Source of the DNA: JAGOFO01 sp964522105
Lineage (GTDB): Bacteria > Myxococcota_A > UBA9042 > DTJE01
Direction of reading: 5' to 3'
NCBI GenBank assembly: GCA_964522105.1
Contig: CAZFVA010000005.1
Coordinates: forward strand, 1-64,000
Length of the DNA stretch: 64,000 bases
Below the pieces are notes generated by a model. The model was not told the DNA's origin and searched no databases. It saw only the letters and a program-made list of their open reading frames with translations. This document shows, piece after piece, positions 9,856 through 18,487 of the stretch. The translations under genes were made by a program, and so were the position numbers. Numbering within the stretch: the first letter of the stretch is position 1; each line of letters starts with the position of its first letter.

Positions 9856-11436
9856 ATGGAAAGTAGACCAGAAAAGACCCTTGTGGTCGAAACCGGAATC
9901 CTGTGTAACAACCATTGCGCGTTCTGTTATCAGAACGGGTACCGCCGAATCAGCGGGGTGACGCGTCTGATTGACGTGGGGATTATCAGGGAAAGGATTT
10001 TGTGGGGGGCGTCCAACGGATATTCGGACCTTTCACTGACTGGCGGCGAACCGACTATCAGAAAGGATTTTGTTGAAATACTCCGGTATGCAAAGGACGT
10101 TGGATATCAGCACATATCTGTAACCACAAATGGCAGCAGGCTCTGTGATGTCGGGTTCTTCAAAGAATCTGTGATGGCCGGGCTTGATGGCATGGGCGTT
10201 TCAATACACGGCATTTCAAGTCAGGTTCATGATGCGGTCGCCGGGCGCGACGGTGCTTTTGCGCAGGCTGTCCGTGCAATCAGGAACGGGGCCAGGACGC
10301 AGCAGGCGCTTGGTGGAAAACGTTTCAGACTGAACACCTTTTCTGTGATTCACAAAGATAATGTCAGGGAACTTCCGGCACTTACCGATATGTTGGCAGG
10401 GTTGGGCGTCAAGTTGATGATTCTTCAACCGCCGGTTGTCGGAAAATCGAACGTTTCGCCGCTTGCCGAGGTCAGCCTTGATGATGTCGTTGACGCGGTA
10501 AGACGGGCCGCAAGGGCTGCCGTGGCCGGTGGATACCTTATAAAGCCGTTCAATATTCCGCCGTGTATGTTGCCTGATGTGGCTGACGGGCTGGATATGA
10601 CTATGTACAGTCGCCAGACGTTCAGGGAAAACGACGACAGTAAGCCGGGGGCGCGCAGCCACGGTGACGAAGTCGGCTTTGTCAGGCTTCCGGCCTGTGA
10701 ACGATGCGCCGCCGTCGGCTTCTGTTCCGGACTCAGTCTGACTTTGTTGCCCGAACCGGATCTTGTAAAGCCGTTCATGGACATTGTTTCACATGCCGGG
10801 GCGAATCAGGCGCCTTTGTGGCTGACCGGGACCGAGTTTTTGACTGCCGGATGTATCACGCAGGTCATTAATGCGGTTGAAGGGCGTTTTGTATGGCTTT
10901 GTACCGGTGGTTCCCACCGCGCGGGAGCGGGCGTGTTTGAAGCTGTCCGGGATGTCCGGCGGGCAGGCGGAACTGGCATAGCTTTCATTCATCAAGCTAT
11001 GGATCCCGCGTCTGCTGACCGCATTATCTGCGGGTCGGGTAACGGCGATTACGTTGTCGAAGCTTTCAAGGCGCTGCGGGATTCAGGAATTTCAGTTCCG
11101 GTGGCCGTTTGCGGCAACCCGGATCAGTCATTTATTGATTTGCTGGGGCGTCTTGTTGAAGAAGGTGTTGTCCGGTTTTCACCAGCAATCATGTTGGCTT
11201 CATCCAGGCGTGAAATTGCCCGTGATCAGGAATTGATTTGTCATATCAGTGACTTCTGTAAACGTGAGTTTGGTGCTGACTTTGAAGTCATGGCCAATCT
11301 TCTGGATGTGCCGGTTACTCCTTTTGAAAATCCTTTGTGGTCTATTTTGAACTGGTCTGTACCACGGACGACGGCCGCCCCGCGTTCCACGGCTGCCGTT
11401 CTGGTTGCCGAATCTATTGATGTAAAACCTTTGTAA
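9856..11436 (+). CDS. Radical SAM/SPASM-like enzyme with unassigned C-terminal domain
   Basis: A radical S-adenosylmethionine protein, 526 aa from the ATG at 9856. The SAM-cluster motif is CNNHCAFC (Cys17, 21, 24), followed by the SAM-binding GGEP segment in SLTGGEPTIRKDF. A second cysteine set, Cys237 and CERC-x5-C (Cys281, 284, 290), looks like a SPASM or twitch domain binding an auxiliary cluster, as in MoaA/PqqE/anSME relatives. Residues from about 315 onward form a roughly 210-aa region with an alpha/beta (Rossmann-like) feel that I do not recognise. An in-frame TTG start at 9799 is possible, but the ATG fits the usual distance to the first cluster. No precursor peptide or partner enzyme is adjacent, so the substrate is unknown. 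The structured repeat array follows directly. Confidence 0.85.
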   Translation: MESRPEKTLVVETGILCNNHCAFCYQNGYRRISGVTRLIDVGIIRERILWGASNGYSDLSLTGGEPTIRKDFVEILRYAKDVGYQHISVTTNGSRLCDVGFFKESVMAGLDGMGVSIHGISSQVHDAVAGRDGAFAQAVRAIRNGARTQQALGGKRFRLNTFSVIHKDNVRELPALTDMLAGLGVKLMILQPPVVGKSNVSPLAEVSLDDVVDAVRRAARAAVAGGYLIKPFNIPPCMLPDVADGLDMTMYSRQTFRENDDSKPGARSHGDEVGFVRLPACERCAAVGFCSGLSLTLLPEPDLVKPFMDIVSHAGANQAPLWLTGTEFLTAGCITQVINAVEGRFVWLCTGGSHRAGAGVFEAVRDVRRAGGTGIAFIHQAMDPASADRIICGSGNGDYVVEAFKALRDSGISVPVAVCGNPDQSFIDLLGRLVEEGVVRFSPAIMLASSRREIARDQELICHISDFCKREFGADFEVMANLLDVPVTPFENPLWSILNWSVPRTTAAPRSTAAVLVAESIDVKPL

Positions 11437-11449
11437 TGATTTCCGGGCG

Positions 11450-11575
11450 ATTCCCATAAAACACCATCAACCACGGCCGTCGGCGTAGGACATTTCCATA
11501 AAACGCCATCAACCACGGCCGTAGGCGTAGGAAATTCCCATAAAACGCCATCAACCACGGCCGTAGGCGTAGGAC
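11450..11575. repeat. Three tandem 42-bp direct repeats
   Basis: Units at 11450-11491, 11492-11533 and 11534-11575 are nearly identical. The core is CATCAACCACGGCCGT(A/C)GGC. Only a few substitutions separate the units, and there are no spacers between them, so this is not a CRISPR array. Each unit carries the left half of the long hairpin found in the following element; only the third is completed by the right half. The 42-bp length is 14 codons, but no gene is evident here. Confidence 0.9.
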
Positions 11576-11621
11576 GCCTGTGGCCGCGGCCTTTTGAATT
11601 TTTGAACGCCCCTTCGGGGCG
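11555..11621 (+). repeat. Two-hairpin dispersed element, copy 1
   Basis: A 35-nt stem-loop at 11555-11589 has arms CCACGGCC/GGCCGCGG and GGCGT/ACGCC separated by a 3x3 internal loop. A 17-nt AT-rich linker follows, then a hairpin CGCCCC-TTC-GGGGCG at 11607-11621. The same architecture with the same 17-nt linker recurs at 58979-59046 on the other strand. It lies downstream of the radical SAM gene and touches the stop codon of glpD. There is no clear U-run, so a terminator role is possible but unproven. Confidence 0.75.
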
Positions 11622-13274
11622 CTATATTAAGCAGGCAAGGTGGTGGGCTTTAGACGCCATAACAGTTTTAATTTCAAGGAGTTTGCGGGTGTCGGTCCAG
11701 CCGCATTCTTTTGCCATGATCTCTGCGGCGTCCTTGATGACGGCGCCGTCTTCGTCGCGGCTGAGGAAGAACACAGGGGTGCGCCGCAGAAGAACGTCTT
11801 CAAGGGTCAGCGCCATTTCCCAACGGACTGCCGCCACGACTTCGGCCCGGATAAACGGGTGACCGACGACCAGCGGGTTCAGCAATGTACGGTCTTCGCG
11901 CGACAGCGCGGCCACAGATCTGGCCCGGATACCGTGGTTTGTAACCAGGCATGCCGCAGTCCGTTCGGGCAGGTCGAAGGAATTCATCAACTCGTCAACC
12001 AGGCTTTTTCTGGCACATTCAGTCTGCAGGCCAACCGCGCAGGGCAGGGGCACCTTATCCGTCGTTGACTTGACCAGTGGCTTGTTGAAGAACCTGGATG
12101 CGGCCTTGAGTACCTGATCTGCCATGACCCGGTATGTAGTCAGCTTTCCACCGGCGATCGTAATAATTCCGCGGTCATCCTCTACAATCTTGTGTTCGCG
12201 GGAAACGGTCGATTCGGAGCCTTCAGACGCGATAAGCGGCCTGAGCCCTGCCCACGTTCCCACCACGTCGGCTGCTGTCGCCTTGAATCCCTGGAAATTG
12301 TAGCGGGCCGATTCCAGCAGGTAGTCCACGTCCCATTTTGATGCGTAAACGTCCCCGTAATCGCCCTGATAGTCGGTGTCGGTCGTCCCGAGCACGGTCA
12401 TTCCGTTCCAGGGAATCACGAACATGGCCCGTTTGTCCTGTGGCGCCAGCATCGTCACGGCGCTGTCGATCGGGAACTTTTCATACGGCAGTGCGATGTG
12501 CGTGCCTTTCGTCGGGCGGATTGCCAGCCTTGCGGAAGGCGTCAGGTCAAGCTGTCTGCCCGTTTCCTGCGACCATATTCCGGTCGCGGTAATGATCGAC
12601 CTTGCGTGAATCAGAATTTCCCGCTTGTTGACCAGATCGCGGGCAATCAGCCTGTAAACGCGTCCGTCCTTGAACTCGACCGATGTGGCCTCGACCCGGC
12701 TTAACGCCACGGCCCCGCGATTAACGGCGTCAATGATGCATTCAAGCGTCAACCGCGTGTCGTCAGTGACGGAATCATAGTAAACAAGGCCGCCTTTTAG
12801 CCCGTTGCGCCTTAATGCAGGTGCGCGTTTAAGCATTTCACGGACAGAAAGACTTTTGAAATGGCGGAAGTTTTTGAATTCGCCAAGTGCGTCATACATG
12901 AACAGAACCGCTTTCATCAGGCTCAGGCCGGGCTTCGAGTTTTCCCAGATTGGCACCAGAAAGGGCAGGGGTCTGACCAGATTCGGCGCTATCTTTGACG
13001 TCAGAAGGTTTCTTTCCGTCGTGCTTTCGTGAACAAGACCGAATTCACCGTTTTTCAGGTAACGCAGGCCGCCATGAACCAGTTTGGATGACCGTGATGA
13101 AGTGCCGAAAGAAAAATCGTTCCTTTCAACCACCGCCGTTGACAGGCCTCGCAGGGCTGCATCGCGGGCAATCCCGGCCCCGGTTATGCCGCCCCCGACC
13201 ACCACCACGTCAAAAACCTCGCTGCTAATTCGATCAATAAAATGATTTCTGTTCGAATTTCCGAATGATTTCAT
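11622..13274 (-). CDS. glpD: Aerobic-type glycerol-3-phosphate dehydrogenase (GlpD)
   Basis: FAD-dependent oxidation of sn-glycerol-3-phosphate to dihydroxyacetone phosphate, feeding electrons to the quinone pool at the inner membrane. The 550-aa product has the dinucleotide-binding start VVVGGGITGAGIARDA (GxGxxG at residues 27-34), then GTSSRSSKLVHGGLRYL, a hallmark of the GlpD family. Its length matches Bacillus/mitochondrial-type enzymes (about 550) rather than E. coli GlpD (about 500), with a C-terminal helical domain. The ATG at 13274 follows AGGGG by 6 nt. No glpF, glpK or glpR is nearby, so it appears to be expressed alone. The stop codon abuts the C-rich hairpin of the dispersed element. 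It diverges from the HEAT-repeat lipoprotein over 147 bp in which I found no convincing promoter. Confidence 0.95.
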   Translation of the reverse strand: MKSFGNSNRNHFIDRISSEVFDVVVVGGGITGAGIARDAALRGLSTAVVERNDFSFGTSSRSSKLVHGGLRYLKNGEFGLVHESTTERNLLTSKIAPNLVRPLPFLVPIWENSKPGLSLMKAVLFMYDALGEFKNFRHFKSLSVREMLKRAPALRRNGLKGGLVYYDSVTDDTRLTLECIIDAVNRGAVALSRVEATSVEFKDGRVYRLIARDLVNKREILIHARSIITATGIWSQETGRQLDLTPSARLAIRPTKGTHIALPYEKFPIDSAVTMLAPQDKRAMFVIPWNGMTVLGTTDTDYQGDYGDVYASKWDVDYLLESARYNFQGFKATAADVVGTWAGLRPLIASEGSESTVSREHKIVEDDRGIITIAGGKLTTYRVMADQVLKAASRFFNKPLVKSTTDKVPLPCAVGLQTECARKSLVDELMNSFDLPERTAACLVTNHGIRARSVAALSREDRTLLNPLVVGHPFIRAEVVAAVRWEMALTLEDVLLRRTPVFFLSRDEDGAVIKDAAEIMAKECGWTDTRKLLEIKTVMASKAHHLACLI

Positions 13275-13421
13275 TGGATTCCCCTAATTTAGCCATGGTC
13301 ACAAGGGCAGTAGCCCCTTTGTAATAAATTAATATAGAATGATTGGCTGCAGACTAACAGTGACGCAGTGCGTTTTAAGGTCATTTATTTGCTGAAACGT
13401 GTGCGTTGGAGGGGGAATTCA

Positions 13422-14366
13422 ATGACAGGATCTCGGCTATTTTGCGGTTCGTTAGTTGTTTGTGGATGCCTGGCTATGTCAGGATGCAAAAATAATGTGG
13501 AAAAACAAAGGGTTGCTGCTGTAAAAGCCGGCCAGCAGAATGAAGCTGCGGCAAGTGCCGGGGCTGCATCTGACCAGGCAGAGGCTGAAAATACAAAGCC
13601 CGGTTCGGCGGAAGCCTCGGCGGCTGGCGACAAAGCAGCGCCAGCGCCCGTGCAGGCCGTAGCGCCCGAAAAACCGAAATCGAAGTACCACCCGGCGGCA
13701 AAGGAACGTGACTACAAGTACATTGATATGGCCGGCATCTGGGAAACTGAAGAAGAACGCGAGGTTGTAGAGTTTCTTCAAAGGGCGGCAACGGCTGAAA
13801 GAGCCTACAAAATCATCAAAAAGAACCCGCGTAACTTCACGGATCTGCTTCGTCGGACGATTCGGGCGCAGCACAGGGAAGTGCGTATTCAGACAGCCGT
13901 TATCATCGGTCTGTTGAAAGATAAGAGTCCGGAAACGTCTGCCGTAATGGCAGATGCGATCCTGCTTGATTCAGACCCTGATGTTCGTGCAATAGCAGCC
14001 AAGGCGTTCATTGTGTTGAAGTCGAAGTCGGCTGTGGACGTGTTAATCAGGTCGCTTGATGAAGACCCGTATGAAGCTGCCAGGGCCAATGCTGCCTGGG
14101 CGCTCGGAATAATCGGCGATATGGCTGCGTTAGGGTCTTTAAGAAAGGCGACGAAGGACGACGACACGTTCGTCAGACTGCGCGCAGTCAGTGCGTTGTT
14201 CAAGTTGAAATCAAAACAGGCGATTCCTGAATTGATCGCAAGGCTTGATGACAAAAGCCCGATGGTTCGTGAACGGGCGCATCAGGCGCTTCGTGAAATT
14301 ACCGGTTCGGACAAGGGCAAGACTCAGGATGCCTGGCTGAAGGTTTACGGGAAGGTTCAGGAGTAG
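13422..14366 (+). CDS. HEAT-repeat lipoprotein
   Basis: A 314-aa predicted lipoprotein: signal peptide ending in the lipobox AMSGC (Cys22), then a low-complexity Ala/Glu/Lys-rich linker of about 60 residues, then a helical domain. The C-terminal 200 residues hold five or so HEAT/PBS-lyase-type repeats. Typical pieces are DPDVRAIAAKAFIVL, DPYEAARANAAWALG, DDTFVRLRAVSAL and SPMVRERAHQAL. Such repeats are protein-interaction solenoids. I chose the ATG at 13422 because GGAGGGGG lies 6 nt upstream and it gives a clean lipoprotein signal. Upstream in-frame starts from 13368 would add 18 residues with no ribosome-binding site. Partner and function are unknown. Confidence 0.88.
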   Translation: MTGSRLFCGSLVVCGCLAMSGCKNNVEKQRVAAVKAGQQNEAAASAGAASDQAEAENTKPGSAEASAAGDKAAPAPVQAVAPEKPKSKYHPAAKERDYKYIDMAGIWETEEEREVVEFLQRAATAERAYKIIKKNPRNFTDLLRRTIRAQHREVRIQTAVIIGLLKDKSPETSAVMADAILLDSDPDVRAIAAKAFIVLKSKSAVDVLIRSLDEDPYEAARANAAWALGIIGDMAALGSLRKATKDDDTFVRLRAVSALFKLKSKQAIPELIARLDDKSPMVRERAHQALREITGSDKGKTQDAWLKVYGKVQE

Positions 14367-14399
14367 GCAGGAAGCCTCGGGGCAGAATCAGCCCTGTAG

Positions 14400-14430
14400 T
14401 TGATAATAATGCGAGTTGACATAATATGTC
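14400..14430 (+). promoter_or_regulatory. Candidate promoter with operator-like palindrome
   Basis: TTGATA (14400-14405) and TAATAT (14422-14427) are separated by 16 bp, giving a plausible sigma-70-like promoter about 25 bp upstream of the PAP2 gene start. The palindrome GACATA-A-TATGTC (14418-14430) overlaps the -10 box, where a repressor could occlude the promoter. An overlapping TTGACA at 14416 has no partner -10 at a suitable distance. Confidence 0.4.
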
Positions 14431-14451
14431 TTATCGGACGTTGGGTGTTGT

Positions 14452-15399
14452 ATGATATTCAAGGCGGATGCCGCAAACAAGGTTAACCACCCCCGATACG
14501 GTTTCGAGGTTCAGGACTTTATTCTGCTTGGTTTCCTTGCTGCGATGTTGTTTCTTATTGGCCTTGCCGGAAAGAAACTTCCCGACCCCAGAATTCCGGG
14601 CGTTGCTTTCGCGACCGTTCTGTTCGGTTACATTGCGATGATCCGAATGCTTGATCGGGCGAACGCCGGACCGATGGTGCGTTCGATTTTCCGCACAGTC
14701 GCTTTCTGTATCTGTTTTCCATACATGTTTCTGAACCTTGCCCACGTCAATGAATTCATTAATCCGTTTCGAGCCGAACTGAAACTGATGGCTATTGACC
14801 GCGCGCTTTTCGGTACGAATCCGGTCGCTTATCTGCAGTATTTCCTGAAGCCCGGACTGGTCGATCTGCTGCAGGTCTCGTACGTTTCCTACTACTTCAT
14901 TTACCTGATTCCGACCGTGATGCTGGTTTCCAGGGATTTTCAGTCGTTTAACCGTTATCTGGCCTCGGTTTCATTGGTATTTACCCTTACGTTTGTGATT
15001 TACATGCTGGTTCCGGCCAGGTCCCCCTACATCATTGCGGGCATGCCGGAATATCGCGACCTGATAGGTCTGACCATACCAGTTTCCGGTGGCGTAATTG
15101 GCAACACGATCAGGCAGTTTCTGCACAATTTCACGTCCTTCCGATTTGACTGTTTCCCCAGTGGTCATGCGGCCGGCGCCGCTTTAGTGTTGATTACGAT
15201 GGCGCGTTGGAACCGTCTTGGCGCCTGGTTGGTGGCGCCCCTTTGTGCCGCTGTTATCGCTGCCACAATTTACCTGCAATATCATTATGTTATAGATATT
15301 TTCGCCGGGATTGCTCTGGCTGTTTTTGCTTCATTTCTGGGCGAATATCTGGTAAAACGAACCCCGTTCTGGGAATTCGAGCGACGGAGACATGTATGA
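14452..15399 (+). CDS. PAP2-superfamily membrane phosphatase/transferase (Aur1-like)
   Basis: A 315-aa integral membrane protein with about six to eight hydrophobic segments. It carries PAP2 phosphatase motifs: VPARSPYI (first motif region), FPSGHAAGAA (second, catalytic SGH) and HYVIDIFAG (third, His/Asp). The arrangement resembles the inositol-phosphotransferase (Aur1/Ipt1-like, PAP2_3) branch more than undecaprenyl-pyrophosphate phosphatases. The likely reaction is dephosphorylation or transesterification of a lipid-linked phosphate on the periplasmic face; the substrate cannot be told from sequence. The stop codon overlaps the start of the following lipoprotein gene by 4 nt (ATGA), so the two are translationally coupled and may act together. 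Confidence 0.85.
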   Translation: MIFKADAANKVNHPRYGFEVQDFILLGFLAAMLFLIGLAGKKLPDPRIPGVAFATVLFGYIAMIRMLDRANAGPMVRSIFRTVAFCICFPYMFLNLAHVNEFINPFRAELKLMAIDRALFGTNPVAYLQYFLKPGLVDLLQVSYVSYYFIYLIPTVMLVSRDFQSFNRYLASVSLVFTLTFVIYMLVPARSPYIIAGMPEYRDLIGLTIPVSGGVIGNTIRQFLHNFTSFRFDCFPSGHAAGAALVLITMARWNRLGAWLVAPLCAAVIAATIYLQYHYVIDIFAGIALAVFASFLGEYLVKRTPFWEFERRRHV

Positions 15400-16442
15400 A
15401 CCGTTTTGTGATTTCGACCAGGTTAGTTGCGGCTGCGTGTCTGGTGCTTGGATTTGTTCAAGGTTGTGACGGTTGTTCGTGCGGGAAGGGCCCTGCCCCG
15501 GCCGTTGTTCAAAATCAAACGCCGCCGGTTGACCCTGCCCCGACTGCCCCAGAACCAGCCAGACCGCCCCTTCGCATGGATATTCTGGCGGACGTCGGAC
15601 GTCTTGTGCCCCTGGACGTTTCGTGGGTGATTGTCTTTGAACCTGTCAGGTTGCGCGATGCGCTTCATAAGGTCGCCCGGGTCGCACCGAAGCTTGTAAG
15701 ATCCGAAGATTACAAAGATATCCAGGCGCGTATCCTGTCGCTTTATGGCTTTGATTTTGCCATGGTTGAGGGGCCGTGCCTGTTCGCGGAAATGTCGGAC
15801 GGCAAGAAGTTCCTGGTCTGCGCCGGTGCAGGTGAAGTGACCGTTCCAGAAAACGCCGAACAGTGGAAAGTCGGCAGCTTTCAGGGCCCTGTCATAACCA
15901 GGCGCGACCACCGGATTTCATTGGGGAATGTTGATGGTCATCTTGTCGCCGGTGACGAGTCAGCCGTCTTCAAAGCTGTGGATTCTTACGTTAATGGCAA
16001 GCCGTCTTTCGGTGCTCTTGCGGCCAGAAAGGCGGGTGTTATATCCGATCTTTCAGGTGAAGATGCCTGGCGTGATGTCGCGATGTTCTTCGTCGGTGGC
16101 TCACGTCCGGAATGGTGCCCTGAATCGACGTGTGCCGGTACTGCAATCTTTGGTGGCAGTGACCAGTTCGTGTTTGTCTCGATTGCTGGCGGTCCTGATG
16201 GCCTGAAGTCTGTCCAGGCCGGCATGGAACAAGCCTGGCGTACGAACGTTCAGGCTCCGTGGGATAAGGCGAAGGCCGACCGGCGTATCCCGGAAGACTA
16301 TTTCAAGGCCGCCGAAGGCTCGATGGCGGATCACGCATTCAAGACCAGGGAAAACCGGGTAATCATGGACGTCAAAGGTGACATCTTTGACCTGCTTTCA
16401 GTCATTCGCATTACCGATATTGACTGGTTTCTTGGTGAGTAA
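15396..16442 (+). CDS. Predicted lipoprotein, function unknown, coupled to PAP2 gene
   Basis: A 348-aa protein with a signal peptide and lipobox-like VQGC (Cys24), followed by a Pro-rich linker (PPVDPAPTAPEPARPP). The remaining 280 residues form a globular domain with mixed alpha/beta character that I do not recognise. Phrases such as FLVCAGAGEV, DRIPEDYF-like loops and VSIAGGPDGLKSV recall large families of Myxococcota-type lipoproteins without known function. I start it at the ATG at 15396: GGAG is 7 nt upstream, it overlaps the PAP2 stop by 4 nt, and it gives a proper signal peptide. A longer in-frame reading from 15207 would duplicate the PAP2 coding sequence and is not supported. Confidence 0.82.
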   Translation: MNRFVISTRLVAAACLVLGFVQGCDGCSCGKGPAPAVVQNQTPPVDPAPTAPEPARPPLRMDILADVGRLVPLDVSWVIVFEPVRLRDALHKVARVAPKLVRSEDYKDIQARILSLYGFDFAMVEGPCLFAEMSDGKKFLVCAGAGEVTVPENAEQWKVGSFQGPVITRRDHRISLGNVDGHLVAGDESAVFKAVDSYVNGKPSFGALAARKAGVISDLSGEDAWRDVAMFFVGGSRPEWCPESTCAGTAIFGGSDQFVFVSIAGGPDGLKSVQAGMEQAWRTNVQAPWDKAKADRRIPEDYFKAAEGSMADHAFKTRENRVIMDVKGDIFDLLSVIRITDIDWFLGE

Positions 16443-16492
16443 TTACTGCCGAACCACTTGATAATCATCACTTTTGTTATTCAGGAAGCAAA

Positions 16493-16912
16493 ATGGCACT
16501 TGAACGAACGTTCGCAATGATTAAACCTGACGCCGTCGAGCGTAAAAATGTCGGCGACATCATCAGATGTATTGAGGCAGCCCCGATCAGGATAGTCGGC
16601 ATCAAGATGTTTCGCTTTGGTAAAGCTGAGGTTGAACACTTCTATCAGGACAATAAAGACCGCGATTTCTTTCCGCTGCTTTGTGAATTCATGATGACCG
16701 GCCCGGTCGTTGCGCTGGTGCTTGAAGGCGAAGACGTCATTGCGCGGTGGCGGCGAATGATGGGCCCGACAGATTCAACGCAGGCAGGCCCCGAAACGAT
16801 CCGTGGCAAGTTCGGTGAAAGCATCAGGCGAAACGCGGTTCATGGTTCGGACTGCCTGGAACACGCGATCTTCGAAATCGGCTGCATCTTTAATGATACT
16901 GATTTAATCTGA
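16493..16912 (+). CDS. ndk: Nucleoside diphosphate kinase
   Basis: Balances NTP and dNTP pools by transferring the gamma phosphate through a phosphohistidine. The 139-aa length and sequence are canonical: ERTFAMIKPDAV at the N-terminus and NAVHGSD near the C-terminus, where His117 is the catalytic residue. A ribosome-binding site AGGAAG precedes the ATG. It stands alone, 50 nt after the coupled lipoprotein gene and convergent with gltX over 57 nt in which no clear terminator hairpin is visible. Confidence 0.97.
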   Translation: MALERTFAMIKPDAVERKNVGDIIRCIEAAPIRIVGIKMFRFGKAEVEHFYQDNKDRDFFPLLCEFMMTGPVVALVLEGEDVIARWRRMMGPTDSTQAGPETIRGKFGESIRRNAVHGSDCLEHAIFEIGCIFNDTDLI

Positions 16913-16969
16913 ATTACTTAATAAAATTTGATGGTTATCTGGTTGCGCGGGCGGATTCAGCGACCGGAA

Positions 16970-18430
16970 TTAGATGGCCGGGGCCTTCCAGGCGGCGATC
17001 TTTTCGGCAGCGGCGCGGATTCTTTGACCGACGGCGGCCTTCCCGATAACGACAAACGTTTCAAACAGCGGCGGCGTGGCTTTGCGACCGGTAATCGCCA
17101 GACGTAGCATCATGAACAGAATCTTGATTGATACTTCTTTCTGCTCACTGAAGGCCCGCAGGTCTTCTTCAAGCGTTTCGGCCTTGAATTCCCGGATTCC
17201 ATCAAGAAATTCAACAGTTTCCTTCAGTAATTTACCTATCTGAACGGTCGTCAAGCCCTTCCCTGCCTTGTAGATTTCAAGCAGCGGAATTTCGATTTCG
17301 GGCAGCGCGAAGTACGATGTGGCGTCTGAAAACTCGCCAAGTGTCCGGATTCGTTCCTTAATCAGCGGAATCATCGGGCGCAGCGCATCCGGCGTGTACA
17401 GAAGGTCGATGACGCGCTTCAGTAGTTCCTCATCTTCCATGGCGCGCAGACGCATGCCGTTCAGCCACATCATCTTTTCAAGGTCGAACACCGGCCCGCC
17501 CAGGCTGATACGGTCAAACGAGAATTCATTTATGAATTCATCAAGATTGAATATCTCGCGCTCGTCCTGCATCGAGTGACCAAGCAGCGCCAGAAAGTTC
17601 AACATCGCTTCCGGAAGAACGCCGATCTGCTTGAAATACAGCAGCGAAACCGGGTTCTTGCGCTTGGAAATCTTGGACTTATCCTGATTGCGCAGCAGTG
17701 GCAGGTGCACGAATGTCGGCGGTTCCCAGCCGAACGCCGTGTAAAGCATCAGATGCTTCGGGGTCGAGTTAATCCACTCTTCGGCGCGGATGACGTGGGT
17801 GATTTCCATCAGGTGGTCGTCAACGACGTTTGCCAGGTGGTATGTCGGGAAGCCGTCGGATTTCAATAGAATCTGGTCGTCAATCTGGGCGTTTTCAATT
17901 TCAACGTCGCCGCGCAGGCGGTCGTGAACAACCGTCATTCCTTCCGGGACGCGCAGCCTGATGACATGGGTTTCCCCGGCTGCCATCCGGCGCTTCGCTT
18001 CTTCCAGTGGGATATCGCGGCAGTGGCCGTCATAGCCGGTGTTGCGCTTCAAGTCACGCTGCTTGATTCTGATGGCGTCCAGTTCGGCGGCCGTGCAGAA
18101 ACACGGGTACGCGAAACCCCTGTCAACGATTTCGGCCACATATTTCTGATAAATTTCGGTACGTTCCGACTGTCTGTACGGGCCGTACGGGCCGCCGACG
18201 TCGGGACCTTCGTCCCATTCAAGACCGACCCAACGCAGGGCGTCAAAGATGGCCTGCTCGCTGGCGCGAGTCGATCTTTCCTGGTCTGTGTCTTCAATGC
18301 GAAGAACGAATTTCCCGCCGTTCTGTCTGGCAAAAGCCATGTTAATCAGGCCGACGTACGCGGTGCCGACGTGGGGATCGCCTGTAGGGCTGGGGGCTAT
18401 TCTGACTCGGACCGGCTTAGCGTCTGACAT
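16970..18430 (-). CDS. gltX: Glutamyl-tRNA synthetase
   Basis: Charges tRNA-Glu (and possibly tRNA-Gln if the enzyme is non-discriminating) in the cytoplasm. The 486-aa product is a class I synthetase with the HIGH-type motif HVGT (His20) in APSPTGDPHVGTAYVGL. The KMSKS-type loop is KSKISKRKN. A cysteine pattern CFC...YDGHC in the acceptor-binding insertion resembles the zinc site of several bacterial GluRS enzymes. The ATG follows GGAGG by 4 nt. gmk lies upstream on the same strand, separated by 57 nt, so the two may form a short operon. No gatCAB genes are present to indicate whether the indirect Gln-tRNA route is used. Confidence 0.97.
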   Translation of the reverse strand: MSDAKPVRVRIAPSPTGDPHVGTAYVGLINMAFARQNGGKFVLRIEDTDQERSTRASEQAIFDALRWVGLEWDEGPDVGGPYGPYRQSERTEIYQKYVAEIVDRGFAYPCFCTAAELDAIRIKQRDLKRNTGYDGHCRDIPLEEAKRRMAAGETHVIRLRVPEGMTVVHDRLRGDVEIENAQIDDQILLKSDGFPTYHLANVVDDHLMEITHVIRAEEWINSTPKHLMLYTAFGWEPPTFVHLPLLRNQDKSKISKRKNPVSLLYFKQIGVLPEAMLNFLALLGHSMQDEREIFNLDEFINEFSFDRISLGGPVFDLEKMMWLNGMRLRAMEDEELLKRVIDLLYTPDALRPMIPLIKERIRTLGEFSDATSYFALPEIEIPLLEIYKAGKGLTTVQIGKLLKETVEFLDGIREFKAETLEEDLRAFSEQKEVSIKILFMMLRLAITGRKATPPLFETFVVIGKAAVGQRIRAAAEKIAAWKAPAI

Positions 18431-18487
18431 TGTTCCTCCGGAAGTCTGGTTTGTGACCTGAAGCGGGCCACTACCCGCGCCGGTCTT

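Noticed and set aside
11241..11558. Minus-strand reading frame with a 14-residue repeated peptide over the 42-bp repeats
   Set aside because: It overlaps the radical SAM gene antisense, has no ribosome-binding site, and the periodicity simply follows from 42 being a multiple of three.
11450..11575. CRISPR array
   Set aside because: The repeats are directly abutting with no spacers and no cas genes nearby.
14416..14421. TTGACA as a -35 box
   Set aside because: No acceptable -10 element 15-19 bp downstream; the TTGATA/TAATAT pair fits better.
15207..15395. N-terminal extension of the lipoprotein gene after the PAP2 gene
   Set aside because: It overlaps PAP2 coding sequence and would bury the signal peptide.
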